Source: Akkermansiaceae bacterium (lineage in GTDB: Bacteria; Verrucomicrobiota; Verrucomicrobiia; Verrucomicrobiales; Akkermansiaceae). Taken from it: 64,000 nt of DNA. Positions 44,678 to 54,492 of this stretch are shown here, one piece after another (position 1 is the stretch's first letter; the number at the start of each line of letters is the position of its first letter). The DNA lies in the NCBI GenBank assembly GCA_903906515.1, contig CAIVKO010000188.1, positions 1-64,000 of the forward strand, in the 5' to 3' direction. The notes under the pieces are model-generated. The model was given only the letters and a program-made list of their open reading frames with translations, ran no database searches and was not told where the DNA came from. The translations under genes and the position numbers were made by a program.

Positions 44678-47600
44678 ATGAAAACTCAACAGACAAAGTC
44701 CAGATGGCCATTATTTCGGCGGTCATGGCCCTATTGTTTTATAATTCTATTGGTTGGATTGATTGCTTGGGCGGTTTTTCAGAATCTTCAGCCATCGTCC
44801 ACGGCAGATATTTCACATTCTGCCGGGAAATCCGTTATTACGGGTGTTGATGCGCCAACCGGAGTGCCGCAGATGTTTGTCGCGGACAAAACGGGTAAGG
44901 GCTGTGACGCTCATTCTACGACCCATGCTGATCCCACCATTGCCCAAGTGGTGAAGAAAACGCCCGTGGCAAATCATCCGGATGTGGAAGCCTTGCTCAC
45001 ACAGTTCCGCAAGGGTGATGGTTCGATGAAAGTCGAATCGATCGAAGCTCTGAGAAAGGGCACCCTCGGAAAATCGGTGACCATCAGCGCCGGAGGCATT
45101 GAATGGAAAGGGATTCTCGACTCGCGTGTGGATCAATCCGGAATGCTCCATGCCGGGGTCACCTTGGATGATGATCTCGGCCGTTTCCAAGTCTCTTTGC
45201 GTGAGGACAAGCGGATTCTGGCTACGGTTCTCTTCACTGGCGAAAGCCAGGCGTTGTATGTGAAAGGTTTCCCGGAGAATGGAGCCTGGACACTGGAAGC
45301 CACGGATCTCGAACATGTCATGTGCAAACCTCCCGGCGCGGTTTACACGCCGCCTGCGAAGACAGCTCAGGCGACCGCCAAAGCTCCTCTCGCGACGAAT
45401 GCGACCAAGGTTGTGGCGGCTGACGCTCCTCCAATTATCCCGGTGTTGAGTAGTAACCCGAAGTCCCTTTACGTGCTTTATTGTGACTTTGATGGTGAAA
45501 CAATCACCAGTCCTCATTGGAATGAGGGAAAAACCATCGAAGCGATTCCCATCGACGGCGCGAATGATCCCGCCTTTGTGACCAGGGTTTGGCAGCGTGC
45601 CTCAGAGGATTTTGCCGCCTTTGACATCAACGTGACGACAGACCGGAAGATATATGATGCCGCCCCGGTCAGCAACCGCGTCATGTGTGTTGTCACCGTC
45701 GTCGATGACGCCGCGCCTGGTGCGGGTGGAGTTGCGATGCTTGGTTCGTTCGGGCAGGATATTCCATGCTGGGCTTTCAACCCGACGGAAGGCAGTTGTT
45801 CGGATACGATTTCTCATGAAACCGGGCACACCCTTAGCTTGATTCACGATGGAACGACCGCCAAAGTCGAATATTATGGCGGCAATAGCCTCCCCGGTGC
45901 GCTGGGTTGGGCTCCGATCATGGGTGCTTACTTTTCGGATAATACCGATGAGGAAATCACTTCATGGGGGAAAGGCGAGTATCCAAATGCCAACAACAAG
46001 GAAGATGACCTCCAAATCATTACCAATGGCAATGGCTTCGGCTATAAAAAGGACGATCACAGTGACACACGATTGGGTGCGGCCCCTTTCCTGATTTCCG
46101 GAGGTGCGATTCTGGATGGTGGCATCATCGAGCGCAATACGGATGTCGATTGGTTTTCATTTACCACAAACGGGGGACCATTCAGACTCAACGTGACCGT
46201 CACTCGGGTTGCCGGGTCGGATATGCTCACCCGTGGTAGCAATATGGCGGTGTCTGCGGAGTTGTATAACTCGACCGGGCAACTGGTGCAGAGTTCCAAC
46301 AGACCTGATTCCCTCGACGCAGCCCTTGCCGCGACGCTGCAACCGGGGATCTATTACGTCAAGATCGACGGGGTGGGCAGAGGCACTGTCGCTGCAGGTT
46401 GGTCCGACTATGCAAGCCTTGGAAACTACAAGGTCAGCGGTCGATTCCCCCTCACCACGAATCTTGTGGTTTCACCAGCCTACCTCAAGTACGGTCAAAA
46501 GGGTGGTGAAGGCCTGTTCAATATAAGCGCCGGAGATAAATGGACATGGAGCACCAATGTTGCGTGGGTGGAGAGCGTTGAAGTGACCACTCAAAACGGC
46601 AATCAAGAGTTCACCTACACGGTCAACGAAAATCCTTCATACGCTCCACGTGCGGCCGAGATCATCATTACCACGGGTGCCGAGAGTGCCAGTCACTCGA
46701 TCATCCAGGCGGCGAAGGCCCCGGATGATCATGGAGATGACATGAAAAGCGCCACGACGGTTGAACTGAACTCCACGACGGATGGACGGATTAATTTTCT
46801 GGAAGACGTGGATATGTTTGAAATCCATGTCACCGAACCAGGCTTCCTCACGGTGGGAACCTCGGGGTTGACCAACACGTTCGGTCAGCTTCTGGATGAT
46901 CAAGGGGGGGTGTTGGCTTTCAATGACGATACCGTGAAGACGAATTGCAGGATCGTTTATCCAGTGGTCGCGGGAATCTATTATGCGACCGTCTCCCTGC
47001 CGCCGGGGGTCCCTTATAATGCCGCAAGTGCGGACTACAAGTTTGAGGTGAGTTTCGCATCATCGGACAAGATCATCATTGATCCGCTATCCCGCACGAC
47101 CAAACCGACGGGCGGGGAGTTTGAATTAGATGTGTTGAGCGATACCGATTGGACGTGGACGATATGGCAATTCGATGGCACCGTCTGGGTGGAAGATAAC
47201 AGTTGGTTGATGTCGAATGAGGCTGTGACTCAATCGCTCTCGCAGCGATTCACATACACATTGGCTGAAAATCCCACCGCTATAGAGCGTCGTGGTCAGA
47301 TCCGCTTCAAAAAAGTCGGAAGCTTGGCAATCGACGTCATTCATGAAGTGGTGCAGACGGGGTTAGGCAGTGACGATCATGGCGATACCATTGAGACCGC
47401 CACGCAGGCACCCGTCAATGATAGCATTCTCGGAGAAATTGAAGCAGAGGGGGATGTGGATGTCTTCCAGATTGATTTGCCTGTCATTGGGGAACTTAAG
47501 ATTGGAACGACCGGAGACCTTGATACATTCGGTTACCTTCTGGATGCCAATGGCGTTGAAATCACATCCAACGACGACGTCACGGATTTCAATTTCGGAA

Positions 47601-48304
47601 TCACCCGCGCCGTTGCCCCAGGGAGGTATTTCGTGAAGGTCAGGCATTTCCAATCCACTCAAACCGGAGCCTACCAATTGTTTGTCGGTTTCAAGTCTCC
47701 TTCCTTCGTCACTCTGACTTACAAGGTGGATCGCACGCAGGGCATTCTCACAGGGTCTGTGACTCAGAAGCTGAAACCCGGGGCCAATGGCCGTATGGTG
47801 ACCGCCAGGGCCATGTCCGGCTATGTGTTCACCGGGTGGAGTGACGGCTTGACCACCGCCTCACGCACGGATTTGAAGGTGCTGTCCGATCTGACGGTGA
47901 CGGCCATATTTGCCCGTATCATTTCCGTTCAGGTTCAGGGTGGCGACTTCTTGGTGGACAACCAGAAGTCACCATCCGTCATTTTCGGGAATGTGTTGGC
48001 CAATCAGCCGTCAACCACAAATTTTGTGATCAAAAACATCGGAACCAAGCCTTTGACCAAAATCAATATCACGCGGTTTGGTCCGAATTCGAAGGATTGG
48101 ATCGTGGCCCCGCTCCCAAAAACCACCCTGAACCCCGGTGAATCGATGGTCATGACGGCCACGCTCCAGTCGTCTCAAATCGGCATAAAATTCGCCGTGT
48201 TGACCGTGAATGCAACAGGGAACCCTCTGCCTTTCCGCATCAATGTGGAGGGGACGGTGATAGGGTCAACCCGAGGTGCCCCACTCGAACCCGAGGCTGA
48301 TTGA
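44678..48304 (+). CDS. Secreted metzincin-like metalloprotease with PPC, BACON and InlB-type repeats
   Basis: 1208 residues. An N-terminal hydrophobic helix (about 15-31) serves for export or anchoring. A pro-region is followed at about 265-430 by a metzincin-like domain: 'HETGHTLSLIH' gives the three zinc ligands His380, His384 and His390 with Glu381, and 'WAPIMGAY' looks like the Met-turn. The usual Gly of HExxHxxGxxH is Ser here. Then come three PPC-type domains, two of which start 'DDHGD', interleaved with two BACON-like domains (about 595-685 and 800-895), a divergent InlB-type repeat ('YVFTGWSDG') and a final domain like 'choice-of-anchor D' (about 1085-1195). It probably acts on extracellular protein or glycoprotein. 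Confidence 0.82.
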   Translation: MKTQQTKSRWPLFRRSWPYCFIILLVGLIAWAVFQNLQPSSTADISHSAGKSVITGVDAPTGVPQMFVADKTGKGCDAHSTTHADPTIAQVVKKTPVANHPDVEALLTQFRKGDGSMKVESIEALRKGTLGKSVTISAGGIEWKGILDSRVDQSGMLHAGVTLDDDLGRFQVSLREDKRILATVLFTGESQALYVKGFPENGAWTLEATDLEHVMCKPPGAVYTPPAKTAQATAKAPLATNATKVVAADAPPIIPVLSSNPKSLYVLYCDFDGETITSPHWNEGKTIEAIPIDGANDPAFVTRVWQRASEDFAAFDINVTTDRKIYDAAPVSNRVMCVVTVVDDAAPGAGGVAMLGSFGQDIPCWAFNPTEGSCSDTISHETGHTLSLIHDGTTAKVEYYGGNSLPGALGWAPIMGAYFSDNTDEEITSWGKGEYPNANNKEDDLQIITNGNGFGYKKDDHSDTRLGAAPFLISGGAILDGGIIERNTDVDWFSFTTNGGPFRLNVTVTRVAGSDMLTRGSNMAVSAELYNSTGQLVQSSNRPDSLDAALAATLQPGIYYVKIDGVGRGTVAAGWSDYASLGNYKVSGRFPLTTNLVVSPAYLKYGQKGGEGLFNISAGDKWTWSTNVAWVESVEVTTQNGNQEFTYTVNENPSYAPRAAEIIITTGAESASHSIIQAAKAPDDHGDDMKSATTVELNSTTDGRINFLEDVDMFEIHVTEPGFLTVGTSGLTNTFGQLLDDQGGVLAFNDDTVKTNCRIVYPVVAGIYYATVSLPPGVPYNAASADYKFEVSFASSDKIIIDPLSRTTKPTGGEFELDVLSDTDWTWTIWQFDGTVWVEDNSWLMSNEAVTQSLSQRFTYTLAENPTAIERRGQIRFKKVGSLAIDVIHEVVQTGLGSDDHGDTIETATQAPVNDSILGEIEAEGDVDVFQIDLPVIGELKIGTTGDLDTFGYLLDANGVEITSNDDVTDFNFGITRAVAPGRYFVKVRHFQSTQTGAYQLFVGFKSPSFVTLTYKVDRTQGILTGSVTQKLKPGANGRMVTARAMSGYVFTGWSDGLTTASRTDLKVLSDLTVTAIFARIISVQVQGGDFLVDNQKSPSVIFGNVLANQPSTTNFVIKNIGTKPLTKINITRFGPNSKDWIVAPLPKTTLNPGESMVMTATLQSSQIGIKFAVLTVNATGNPLPFRINVEGTVIGSTRGAPLEPEAD

Positions 48305-48443
48305 ATCTTTGATGCATCCCAAAAGTTTACAAAATACCCGTTGATCTTGGTTGTAACCGTCCTAGCGTCCTTCCCATCTATAGAATCCACCTGATTTCTT
48401 TACTGTCCGATTTCACATTTTACCGTATCCTAGCCCGTTCTTT

Positions 48444-51400
48444 ATGAAAAAATACCTCGCGTTGATTTCAACCGTTCTCTTTGCAGCTTTATCCTTTGCC
48501 CCGGCTGTGGAGGAGATGCACAAATTTCCGGTGTTTATCAGAAACTCCACCATCAAGATTCCCAACAGCTACACGCCTTTCGGCAATCGAATGACGTTCA
48601 GTCGCTACGGGGATGATGGTTCTTCGTGTCTCGTCGATGCAAACGGCGTGCTCACGTGGATCGACAGCCAAGGCACGGTCCGTCAATTGGAGGGCACGGA
48701 GTTGGCTACTCCATTGTTCGTCACCAATACCGAGTGCCTGGTCTGGAACAATCGCTTCGTGGACTATGATGTCTACCCCAACCGCCCGAAGGCCGAGATC
48801 AAATATTTCCGCTCGACCGCTGGCAGCACGACAGTGACATCACAATTGGTGCCCACGGAAGGAGTCGAAGTGACCGATACCTCGCCAGTCACCACCACCA
48901 CCGGCAGTCTCAATTTCGTCACCTTTGAGCGCAAGGATAACGGAGTTGAGGGCGTCACCAGTTTAACCATACAAAGGGATACTTGTGTCATGCGCATTTA
49001 CCGTATGACATACAGTGGGGCGGTTCAGTTGATCAACTCTCTTTCGTTTCTTATCAGAGGGGAATTTGGTTACTCAACCGCCACTCTGGCCGGGCCGGTG
49101 CAAGATGCGGTCAGTTTCGGTTCGGACGGATCTGTACTCCTGCATGTTGGAGAAGTTTATGATCGTAACATTTCTGATTTTGTGCATCAATATTACTGGT
49201 TCGATAGTAACGGACGTCGCGAGTTGCTGACACTGCCGAGTAATGGGGTTGATCTGCTCTATGGGCTTCCTATTCCAGCCCGCATCAATCGATGTATATT
49301 CACCTCGAATACCCGAATTGTCTATGAGTTGGGAGAAAATGACGATGCTATTAAATTGCAGGAACAGCGCCGTAGTCCATCCACGGGGGCTCTGATTTCA
49401 TCAGCCACCCAACCCATCAGCGGCGTAGGAGCTACAGAGACCACGATCGAGAGCTCATCCTACACGAAGGCCGGTAACAATCGATATTTCTACACAGTCG
49501 ATCCAGCGGTTCCAAAAACTGTCTACACTTATCGACTGCTCGATAGCGGGGTGGATGGTGCCCCCCGTGCTCACCAATTGACCTTTCCTGTGACCGCCGC
49601 CACGGTGGTGTCTACGGTCTCCCCGCTTGATGGTTCGGCGCTGTTGTTTGGCGAGGATGGTATTTCGAATCTCTGGCTGCATTCCGGTATTACCGGCATC
49701 GCTGGCAATCCTGGAGTCAATGTCTCGGAGTTGCCAAATTCCGAGAAGTCAACGCCACTTTATGTGACCGACGAGCAGGCAGTGATTTGGGAAAATGCCC
49801 GGGCGCCGATTGGGGATGATGGCAAGGTCCCGCCGGCGGTCATCACGCACTACACGAGGGATACCACGAGCAATGTGTTGACCCCGACCAATGTTCCCGT
49901 GATTGGAGCTACGGTGTTGAACCCCATTCCTTACACCCCCAGCTTTCCGTATTGGACGATCACGGTGCTGGAAAAATTTGCTGCGGATACCGCGTACGCA
50001 AGGACCTATTATCTTGATGAAATATTCATCGCGGACCGCGATGGAGATGGTATCATCGATACCTATGAAACAGGTACCGGGGTCTACGTCAGCCCCACCG
50101 ATACCGGAACGGATCCAAGAAACGCGGACACCGATAATGATGGTTTGACCGACTACGACGAGCTGTATGTGTATGGCACGGATCCGAACAATTCGGACTC
50201 GGACGGCGACGGAATTTCCGACAATGACGAAGTCTCTATTTACTCGACTGATCCCACACTCACCGACACGGATTTGGATGGAATCAGCGACTACGATGAG
50301 ATTTTCATCCTGCATACCGATCCAAACGTCAAATCGTTCGGAGAAACGCCGGATCCGACGGATAACGTGGACTTTACCAGCACCTCGGTGAGTGGAAATT
50401 ACGAAGGGCTTGTCTATGATCCAGCTTCCGGATTCTCGTTCAAGCAAACCCTCGCCCTGACTTCGAAAGGATCGTTCACCAGTAACCTCAAGGGATTGCT
50501 TTCGGACGGCTCATTGCGTGGTCAGTTCGACAGCACCGGTCTTTACACCGGGCCGGTGACGGCCCAAGGGGTGACATTCGTGCAGATGGTGGTGGCTCCC
50601 GATGCCTTCGGTCGTTATATCATCAGTGGCTCCTATCAGACGATTAGCGGTGGATCGCTCTATTTCGAACTCAGGCGTTCACAGTATTCCAAAACCAATC
50701 GTTACACCGGTCCTGCCAAGGTCACGCTTCACGCGGCATTGTCTGAGGACGCATTCGGCCCGCAGGGCAATGCGGTTGGAACGGGAACCATCAGCACCAG
50801 CGGGCAGGTGTCCCTCACTTTCTATCTACCTGATGGTGGAACGCAGTCCTTTTCCGGACCGATTCTGGATGGTGACACAGTCGCTCTCTTCTCGAAAAGA
50901 ACCAGTGGCAACAAACCGGTTATAGTGGGGTCGTTGATGTTTGAGGACATATCTGGCGTGAGTGACCTTGATGGCTTTGTCAGATTGTTCGGCGGGAGAA
51001 GTTCTTCCAGCATGATGTTCCCAACCGGGTATGATCAGAAACGTCAGTTGCTAGGTGCTTATTATTATCCGCCCGCCAGAGGCACCATGCCGATTAACCA
51101 ATTCCTTCCCACAAGTAACAATTCCGTCTTCAAATGGATCAATGGCAACTTCGCGGGTGTGAACAAAGTGGGCACATGGTCAACGAATGCCAGCGTGCTG
51201 ATTCCAAAGACGCAGTTTGATAGTGGGAACCTTAAATTCACTGCCGCTACCGGAGTGATGACGGTCTCTTACACACGGACGGATGTTGATCTGGATCTCC
51301 TCAACGCCCCCGCCAAGGGTCATGTGGTGGTGCAACAAAAGAATTCCACGGCGAGCGGTTACTACGTGAGTGGGAGATCCGCAGGCTTGTTTGAGGTGCT

Positions 51401-51704
51401 TCCTAATTCCGGGGGCCTTCCGCCTGAGACCACGGCCATTTCTCCCAAAAACAAAACCATGCCTCTTGCCGGTGGGACTTATTCGGTGACGGTAACGACC
51501 GTGGGCACTTGGTTGGTGGAGGTGCCTACCACCGCGACCTGGGTTTCTGTGGTCACCAACAGCCAAGCGGGTATCGGCGTGAACACGGGAACTGGCAACG
51601 GCACGGTGACCATCACAGTTCAGCCCGGCACCGCCGTGATGAGGAATGAAGTTGTGATTAAGATTGCGGGCATCAACCACACCCTCACCCGGGATTTCCG
51701 CTGA
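48444..51704 (+). CDS. Secreted protein with thrombospondin-3-type calcium repeats and a C-terminal BACON domain
   Basis: 1086 residues with a signal peptide (to about residue 22). Residues about 25-530 are beta-rich with no family I recognise. Four or five TSP3-like calcium repeats fill about 530-630 ('DRDGDGIIDTYE', 'DTDNDGLTDYDELYVYGTDP', 'DSDGDGISDNDE', 'DTDLDGISDYDEIF'). After them are beta-sandwich units (about 640-990) and a last BACON-like domain ('MPLAGGTYSVTVTTVGTWLVE...ATWVSVV', about 1003-1086). BACON domains often bind carbohydrate or mucin. There is no PEP-CTERM. It follows the metalloprotease gene by 139 nt and probably stays at the cell surface or outside. Confidence 0.78.
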   Translation: MKKYLALISTVLFAALSFAPAVEEMHKFPVFIRNSTIKIPNSYTPFGNRMTFSRYGDDGSSCLVDANGVLTWIDSQGTVRQLEGTELATPLFVTNTECLVWNNRFVDYDVYPNRPKAEIKYFRSTAGSTTVTSQLVPTEGVEVTDTSPVTTTTGSLNFVTFERKDNGVEGVTSLTIQRDTCVMRIYRMTYSGAVQLINSLSFLIRGEFGYSTATLAGPVQDAVSFGSDGSVLLHVGEVYDRNISDFVHQYYWFDSNGRRELLTLPSNGVDLLYGLPIPARINRCIFTSNTRIVYELGENDDAIKLQEQRRSPSTGALISSATQPISGVGATETTIESSSYTKAGNNRYFYTVDPAVPKTVYTYRLLDSGVDGAPRAHQLTFPVTAATVVSTVSPLDGSALLFGEDGISNLWLHSGITGIAGNPGVNVSELPNSEKSTPLYVTDEQAVIWENARAPIGDDGKVPPAVITHYTRDTTSNVLTPTNVPVIGATVLNPIPYTPSFPYWTITVLEKFAADTAYARTYYLDEIFIADRDGDGIIDTYETGTGVYVSPTDTGTDPRNADTDNDGLTDYDELYVYGTDPNNSDSDGDGISDNDEVSIYSTDPTLTDTDLDGISDYDEIFILHTDPNVKSFGETPDPTDNVDFTSTSVSGNYEGLVYDPASGFSFKQTLALTSKGSFTSNLKGLLSDGSLRGQFDSTGLYTGPVTAQGVTFVQMVVAPDAFGRYIISGSYQTISGGSLYFELRRSQYSKTNRYTGPAKVTLHAALSEDAFGPQGNAVGTGTISTSGQVSLTFYLPDGGTQSFSGPILDGDTVALFSKRTSGNKPVIVGSLMFEDISGVSDLDGFVRLFGGRSSSSMMFPTGYDQKRQLLGAYYYPPARGTMPINQFLPTSNNSVFKWINGNFAGVNKVGTWSTNASVLIPKTQFDSGNLKFTAATGVMTVSYTRTDVDLDLLNAPAKGHVVVQQKNSTASGYYVSGRSAGLFEVLPNSGGLPPETTAISPKNKTMPLAGGTYSVTVTTVGTWLVEVPTTATWVSVVTNSQAGIGVNTGTGNGTVTITVQPGTAVMRNEVVIKIAGINHTLTRDFR

Positions 51705-51786
51705 TTCCCAGGAAATATCTTCCAACGAATCGCCCGCCCCATGCTTTTCCGAGTGTGGAGCGGGCTTTTAACAGAGGTTCAGGCTC

Positions 51787-52491
51787 ATGAAGGATAGGAA
51801 ACGAACCGCCTCAAAACCCGTATCCAATCGATATGGAATAGTTCTCGGTCTGATCGCGCTGGGGCTTGTGGTTTTCATCGTGGTTCGTAATCTGAGCAGC
51901 CCATCCGGAGTTTCCGCGGGGGGCAAGCCGACAATCGATTCTGCGCCGGAGGGTGGAGGGAAGAATCCAGCCAGCGCCAAAGGCAACGATTCTGCTGCCA
52001 TCCCTGGTCGTAAGGCCACTCGTGATGAGTTGCGTAAGGCCAGACCTCACAAAGCTGGAGTCGCACCCACGTTTCCGTTGGTGGAGGCAATTCTTGTCGA
52101 TGAGAAGATTAGCGACACACAGGCTGCCGTGGGGTTTAGGGAAATCGCACAAAGGGCCGATGTTTCGGAACCAGAGCGTTTGCAGGCATTGACGCACGGT
52201 TTGAATCTCAGTTTTGAATCATTTGCAGGCTTCGCGAAGGACAAAAGTTTGCCTTTGGTATTGGCGCAAAAGTATTTCGATGAACTCGCGAACCTGAGTC
52301 CGTCCGAAGCCTTTCAAATTTCGGGTTGGCTTGATCTGCTGAGTCATGAGGATGCTGATATCAGTGCTCAGGCCGCTGGTAAACTGGCGACTGCGGTGGA
52401 TGATGATTCGCTGGCCACCAATCCCGATGCCTTGCGCCGGGCCGCGGCGAAGCATCTTGAGATGTTGAAATCCCAATCGCAGGTGCCTTAA
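51787..52491 (+). CDS. Membrane-anchored protein of unknown function
   Basis: 234 residues with a basic N-terminus and one transmembrane helix ('IVLGLIALGLVVFIVVRNL', about 17-36), then a low-complexity Ser/Gly/Pro linker (about 37-80) and a helical domain (about 90-234) that would lie in the periplasm. No motif that I recognise; the helical part has a repeat-like feel ('ERLQALTHGLNLSFESFAGFA', 'VLAQKYFDELANLSPSEAFQISGWLDLL'). It is 82 nt after the TSP3/BACON gene and 78 nt ahead of the CoaE-Rho gene. Confidence 0.6.
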   Translation: MKDRKRTASKPVSNRYGIVLGLIALGLVVFIVVRNLSSPSGVSAGGKPTIDSAPEGGGKNPASAKGNDSAAIPGRKATRDELRKARPHKAGVAPTFPLVEAILVDEKISDTQAAVGFREIAQRADVSEPERLQALTHGLNLSFESFAGFAKDKSLPLVLAQKYFDELANLSPSEAFQISGWLDLLSHEDADISAQAAGKLATAVDDDSLATNPDALRRAAAKHLEMLKSQSQVP

Positions 52492-52569
52492 CGATCGCGG
52501 GGTGTTTGATTCCTTGCTCACGTGTCTTCTTTTCTTGATTCCCGCTGTGGATGCCCTCAGCCTACTTCC

Positions 52570-54492
52570 ATGCAAGTGATGGCATTAACAGGCGGAATCG
52601 CCTCCGGCAAATCCACGGTTTGCCGCGTGCTCAGCGAGTTTTTACCGAAAATCGTGATTTTCGATTGCGATACGACGGTCCATCGAATGCTGGAGAATGA
52701 CCCCGAAGTGGCGGCCATCATCCGTGAGTCCTTTGGCGATAAGGCGCTGGACGGCCAGGGCCGCATCGACCGGCATTTCCTCAGGGGTAAGGTTTTTGCG
52801 GATCAGGAGGCGCGTTTGCGTCTGGAGTCCATCCTTCATCCGCTCGTTAAACAGGAATGTCTTGATTCTCTCCAACAGGCTGCTACACGTGGCGCGGAAC
52901 TGTTCGTTGCGGATGTTCCGCTTTTTTTTGAAAAGGGATTCGACTTCGGCCAACATCAGGTGATGGTCGTTGCTTCATCCCGTTCCACTCAAATCCAGCG
53001 GCTCAAGGCCCGTGGCGGGTTCGAGGATTCGCTGATTGAATCCATTCTCGCCGCCCAGCTCCCGGTTCAGGAAAAAATGTCCCTTGCGGACGTGGTTTTC
53101 TGGAATGAAGGCCCGCCGTCCGTCATCCGTTCTCAAATCCGCCGATTCGCCCAAGCATTTCTCATGTCCCTCTCCGAACCATCCGATGCCCCAGACGCGC
53201 AACCCGCGCCGACTGCTGCGGCGATCACGCCCGCCCCGGTTTCCATCGATATCAATCAATTCCGCCTCAAGTCGCTGGCCGAGCTTCAGGCGATGGCGGA
53301 GGCCGTGCCCGCGCGGATCCAAGGTGGTATTTCAAAAAGCCAGTTGATTTACGAACTCCTGTGTTTTTTCAGTCACGAAGGCACGGGTCTCGTCTGTGAG
53401 GGAGTGTTGGAGCAGGGCAAGGACAACTTCGCTATGCTGCGCGATCCCGCCCGCAGTTTCCGCCCCGGCCCGGATGATATCCATTTGGGTTCCGCCATCC
53501 TGCGCAATCTGCCATTGCGCGTCGGCCAATCCGTCAAAGTCCGCGTCCGAGCACCCCGTGAGCGTGACAAATTCCTCATTGCTCACGAAGTGCTGGAAGT
53601 CGAGGGCATCCCGCTCGCCGATTACCAGTTACCTAAGGAATTCGACAAGCTCACGCCACTTTTCCCCGACCAGCGGATCCATCTGGAAGGTGATGGCAAT
53701 GATTTCCTTGGTGTCCGCGTGATTGATCTGATCGCCCCGCTTGGCAAGGGCCAACGCGGCATCATCGTCGCCCCACCCCGCGGCGGAAAAACCATCTTGC
53801 TCAAACAAATCGCCCGCTCGATCCGCCTGAATCACCCGGATGCGGAGCTGATCATTCTTTTGTTGGATGAACGCCCGGAGGAGGTCACCGATTTCGAGGA
53901 AACCGTAGGCAGCCGCGTTTATGCCTCCACTTTCGATGAGTCACCTCGCCGCCATGCCCAAGTCGCGGATCTCGTCATCGAGCGAGCCAAGCGCCTCGTC
54001 GAGCTCGGCAAGGATGTGATTCTTTTGTTAGACAGTCTCACCCGTCTCGCCCGCGGCCACAACTCGGCGATGCAGGGCGGGCCGATCGGCTCCGGCGGTG
54101 TCAGCCCGCTGGCATTGCAGAAATCCCGCAAGTTTTTCGGCACCGCCCGCAATGTCGAGGAGGGCGGATCGCTCACCATTCTCGCCACGGCTTTGGTCGA
54201 GACCGAGAGCCGCCTAGACGATGTCGTGTTCGAGGAATTCAAAGGCACCGGTAACATGGAGGTGCGGCTCGACCGTGAACTCGCCGAGCGCCGCGTTTTC
54301 CCGGCCATTCACATTCCGCAATCCGGAACCCGCAACGACGACCGTCTCTATCACCCGGACGAATTCCTCAAAGTGGTGGACATTCGTCGCCAACTCGCAG
54401 GCCTGCCGATCGGCGATGCCATCGAAACCCTGCTGAGAAATCTGAAAGGCACCAAGACCAACGCGGAATTGTTGCTGCGAGGACTGCGCTAG
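52570..54492 (+). CDS. Fusion of dephospho-CoA kinase (CoaE) and transcription terminator Rho
   Basis: About 640 residues from the ATG at 52570 (frame open to 52522, but the kinase starts here). Residues 1-198 are CoaE: P-loop 'TGGIASGKST' (about 7-16), 'IFDCDT', 'DVPLFFEKG', and an end at 'RRFAQAFL'. A short Pro/Ala linker (about 200-225) leads to Rho: the Rho_N helices 'LKSLAELQAMAE..', a cold-shock-like RNA-binding part, Walker A 'APPRGGKT' (401-408), 'ILLLDERPEEVTDF', 'VILLLDSLTRLARGHN' and 'LAERRVFPAIHI'. CoaE makes the last step of coenzyme A; Rho ends transcription. No stop codon separates the parts. The internal ATG at 53164 has no Shine-Dalgarno site. The stop codon belongs to a repeat. 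Confidence 0.9.
   Translation: MQVMALTGGIASGKSTVCRVLSEFLPKIVIFDCDTTVHRMLENDPEVAAIIRESFGDKALDGQGRIDRHFLRGKVFADQEARLRLESILHPLVKQECLDSLQQAATRGAELFVADVPLFFEKGFDFGQHQVMVVASSRSTQIQRLKARGGFEDSLIESILAAQLPVQEKMSLADVVFWNEGPPSVIRSQIRRFAQAFLMSLSEPSDAPDAQPAPTAAAITPAPVSIDINQFRLKSLAELQAMAEAVPARIQGGISKSQLIYELLCFFSHEGTGLVCEGVLEQGKDNFAMLRDPARSFRPGPDDIHLGSAILRNLPLRVGQSVKVRVRAPRERDKFLIAHEVLEVEGIPLADYQLPKEFDKLTPLFPDQRIHLEGDGNDFLGVRVIDLIAPLGKGQRGIIVAPPRGGKTILLKQIARSIRLNHPDAELIILLLDERPEEVTDFEETVGSRVYASTFDESPRRHAQVADLVIERAKRLVELGKDVILLLDSLTRLARGHNSAMQGGPIGSGGVSPLALQKSRKFFGTARNVEEGGSLTILATALVETESRLDDVVFEEFKGTGNMEVRLDRELAERRVFPAIHIPQSGTRNDDRLYHPDEFLKVVDIRRQLAGLPIGDAIETLLRNLKGTKTNAELLLRGLR

Noticed and set aside
36477..48415. 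TTTCCGATTTCA-like words ahead of several genes (36477, 37903, and a shorter match at 48406)
   Set aside because: Pairs of identical 12-mers are expected by chance in 64 kb, and no fixed spacing to the start codon or common flanks are seen.
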